The notes under the pieces: generated by a model
The model's input: the letters and a program-made list of their open reading frames with translations, nothing else
Told to the model about the DNA's origin: nothing
Database searches by the model: none
Shown here: positions 5,144-5,736 of the stretch, one piece after another
Numbering within the stretch: position 1 is the stretch's first letter
Layout of the letters: every line of letters begins with the position of its first letter
Position numbers and translations under genes: made by a program
Assembly: GCA_964540025.1 (NCBI GenBank)
Contig: CAZIKQ010000079.1
Span: forward strand, 1-5,736
DNA: 5,736 bases
Direction: 5' to 3'
Origin: RGIG250 sp964540025
GTDB taxonomy: Bacteria > Bacillota > Negativicutes > Selenomonadales > Selenomonadaceae

Positions 5144-5736
5144 ATGAAAACATCATCATTCAACCTTGCGGAAAGGTACTCCTTTTCCCATGTCGTGCCG
5201 ATGATTTACGCCTACAACACTCCGGGGGTAATCTATAACGAGGGTTGGACAAAAATCGGCTACACGGAAAAGCAGACCGTCACCCAACGCATCAGGCAGC
5301 AGACCCACACCGCCGGGATACAGTATCAGCTGGCCTGGCAAGATAACGCTATATTCAAGGATGGCTCCGGGGAGTATTTCACCGACCACGATTTTCACTC
5401 ATTTCTTGAATCGCAGATGGGGGTGGAGCGTAGTCCCGGAACAGAGTGGTTTCATGTGGATGGCCCCACTTCCCATCGGCACTTTGATATTTTTTCCCGG
5501 CGGGAGCTGGCGGCGACCAGCAGCGAACGGCTGACCTACGAGCTTCGGAAGGAGCAGCAGGAAGCGGTTTCCATGACGAAAGCCTATTTCGAGGGCGGCG
5601 GGGAGGAATTTCTCTGGAACGCCAAGCCCCGGTTCGGCAAGACGCTGACTTCCTATGATCTCGTCCGGCAGATGGGCTTGGCCAAGGTGCTGATCGTCAC
5701 CAACCGGCCCAGCATCGCCAACTCCTGGGCGGATGA
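5144..5736 (+). CDS. GIY-YIG nuclease/DEAD-like helicase fusion protein, 3' end beyond window
   Basis: Only the first 197 codons from this start are present, and the frame is open to the window end. Counting from ATG 5144, IYAYNTP (21-27) and WTKIGYT (35-41), with R49 and E101 (TEWF), form a GIY-YIG/T5orf172-type nuclease domain. A linker with FTDHDFH (79-85) follows, then a helicase start: LRKEQQEAV (134-142), Walker A AKPRFGKT (160-167, K166) and motif Ia VLIVTNRP (182-189). This order matches large restriction-type proteins of gut Firmicutes that cut and translocate DNA; a defence role is inferred. The start is uncertain. The same frame is open from ATG 5021 (directly after the recombinase TAA), and ATG 5201 and GTG 5195 are alternatives; none has a good Shine-Dalgarno. 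I prefer 5144 because VVP before IYAY looks family-like. The right inverted-repeat arm lies inside this reading. Confidence 0.75.
   Translation, partial: MKTSSFNLAERYSFSHVVPMIYAYNTPGVIYNEGWTKIGYTEKQTVTQRIRQQTHTAGIQYQLAWQDNAIFKDGSGEYFTDHDFHSFLESQMGVERSPGTEWFHVDGPTSHRHFDIFSRRELAATSSERLTYELRKEQQEAVSMTKAYFEGGGEEFLWNAKPRFGKTLTSYDLVRQMGLAKVLIVTNRPSIANSWAD
5166..5184 (-). repeat. Inverted repeat, right arm (candidate recombination site)
   Basis: TTGCGGAAAGGTACTCCTT is the inverted partner of 5038-5056 (one mismatch, T5180). It too is an imperfect palindrome (GGAAAGG facing CCTTTTCC). The two arms enclose 109 bases (5057-5165). Confidence 0.7.

Noticed and set aside
5038..5184. Transposon (MITE) with terminal inverted repeats instead of an invertible segment
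   Set aside because: No target-site duplication is visible next to either arm, and the arms are themselves palindromic and adjacent to a serine recombinase. It is not fully excluded and would be tested by looking for other copies in the genome.
5156..5398. Open frame on the - strand opposite the GIY-YIG region
   Set aside because: The + strand shows a coherent GIY-YIG and helicase reading across it; the antisense frame has no motif or ribosome binding site.

Overview
The window looks like a chromosomal stretch of a gut-type Firmicute, most likely a Clostridia/Oscillospiraceae-like organism. This is inferred from strong GGAGG ribosome binding sites, GC-rich housekeeping genes, the style of the intergenic hairpin repeats, and the resemblance of the last gene to a helicase family common in that group. 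Species cannot be told from the sequence alone.

Left part (1-2060): a hairpin-rich dispersed-type repeat (about 1-187) precedes a likely promoter and a two-gene GC-rich unit on the + strand. It encodes a YrbG-like Na+/Ca2+ antiporter (330-1283) and a HAD-IA phosphatase of the phosphoglycolate phosphatase type (1353-2012). The unit ends at a strong terminator that also works on paper in the opposite direction. A second perfect hairpin of REP type follows.

Middle part (2191-4149): an AT-richer two-gene operon on the - strand with its own promoter. It encodes an AAA/ABC-type ATPase (RloA/AbiLi-like) followed 2 nt later by an RloB protein with a Toprim-like acidic pattern. The layout is that of an AbiL/RloAB abortive-infection module and recalls the ATPase plus Toprim logic of PARIS. 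Its composition differs from the left part and suggests horizontal acquisition. The promoter -35 lies inside one arm of a nested inverted repeat.

Right part (4188-5736): a small serine recombinase (TTG start, 4412-5020) lies behind a leader with several inverted repeats and a terminator-like hairpin. It is followed in the same frame, after a single TAA, by the N-terminal part of a GIY-YIG/T5orf172 plus superfamily 2 helicase protein that runs off the window and is probably a restriction-like defence enzyme. Between the two domains of interest lies a near-perfect 19-bp inverted repeat (18/19 identical) enclosing 109 bp with promoter-like sequences in both directions. Each arm is itself an imperfect palindrome centred on an AGGT..CCT core, and the same kind of core occurs twice in the recombinase leader. 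The most interesting reading is an invertible switch (inverton) worked by the adjacent recombinase and controlling expression or the N-terminus of the helicase-nuclease. This is a hypothesis from sequence only.

Taken together, 2191-5736 reads as a small defence island: an abortive-infection pair, a recombinase and a possible phase-variable nuclease-helicase, inserted next to ordinary transport and metabolic genes.
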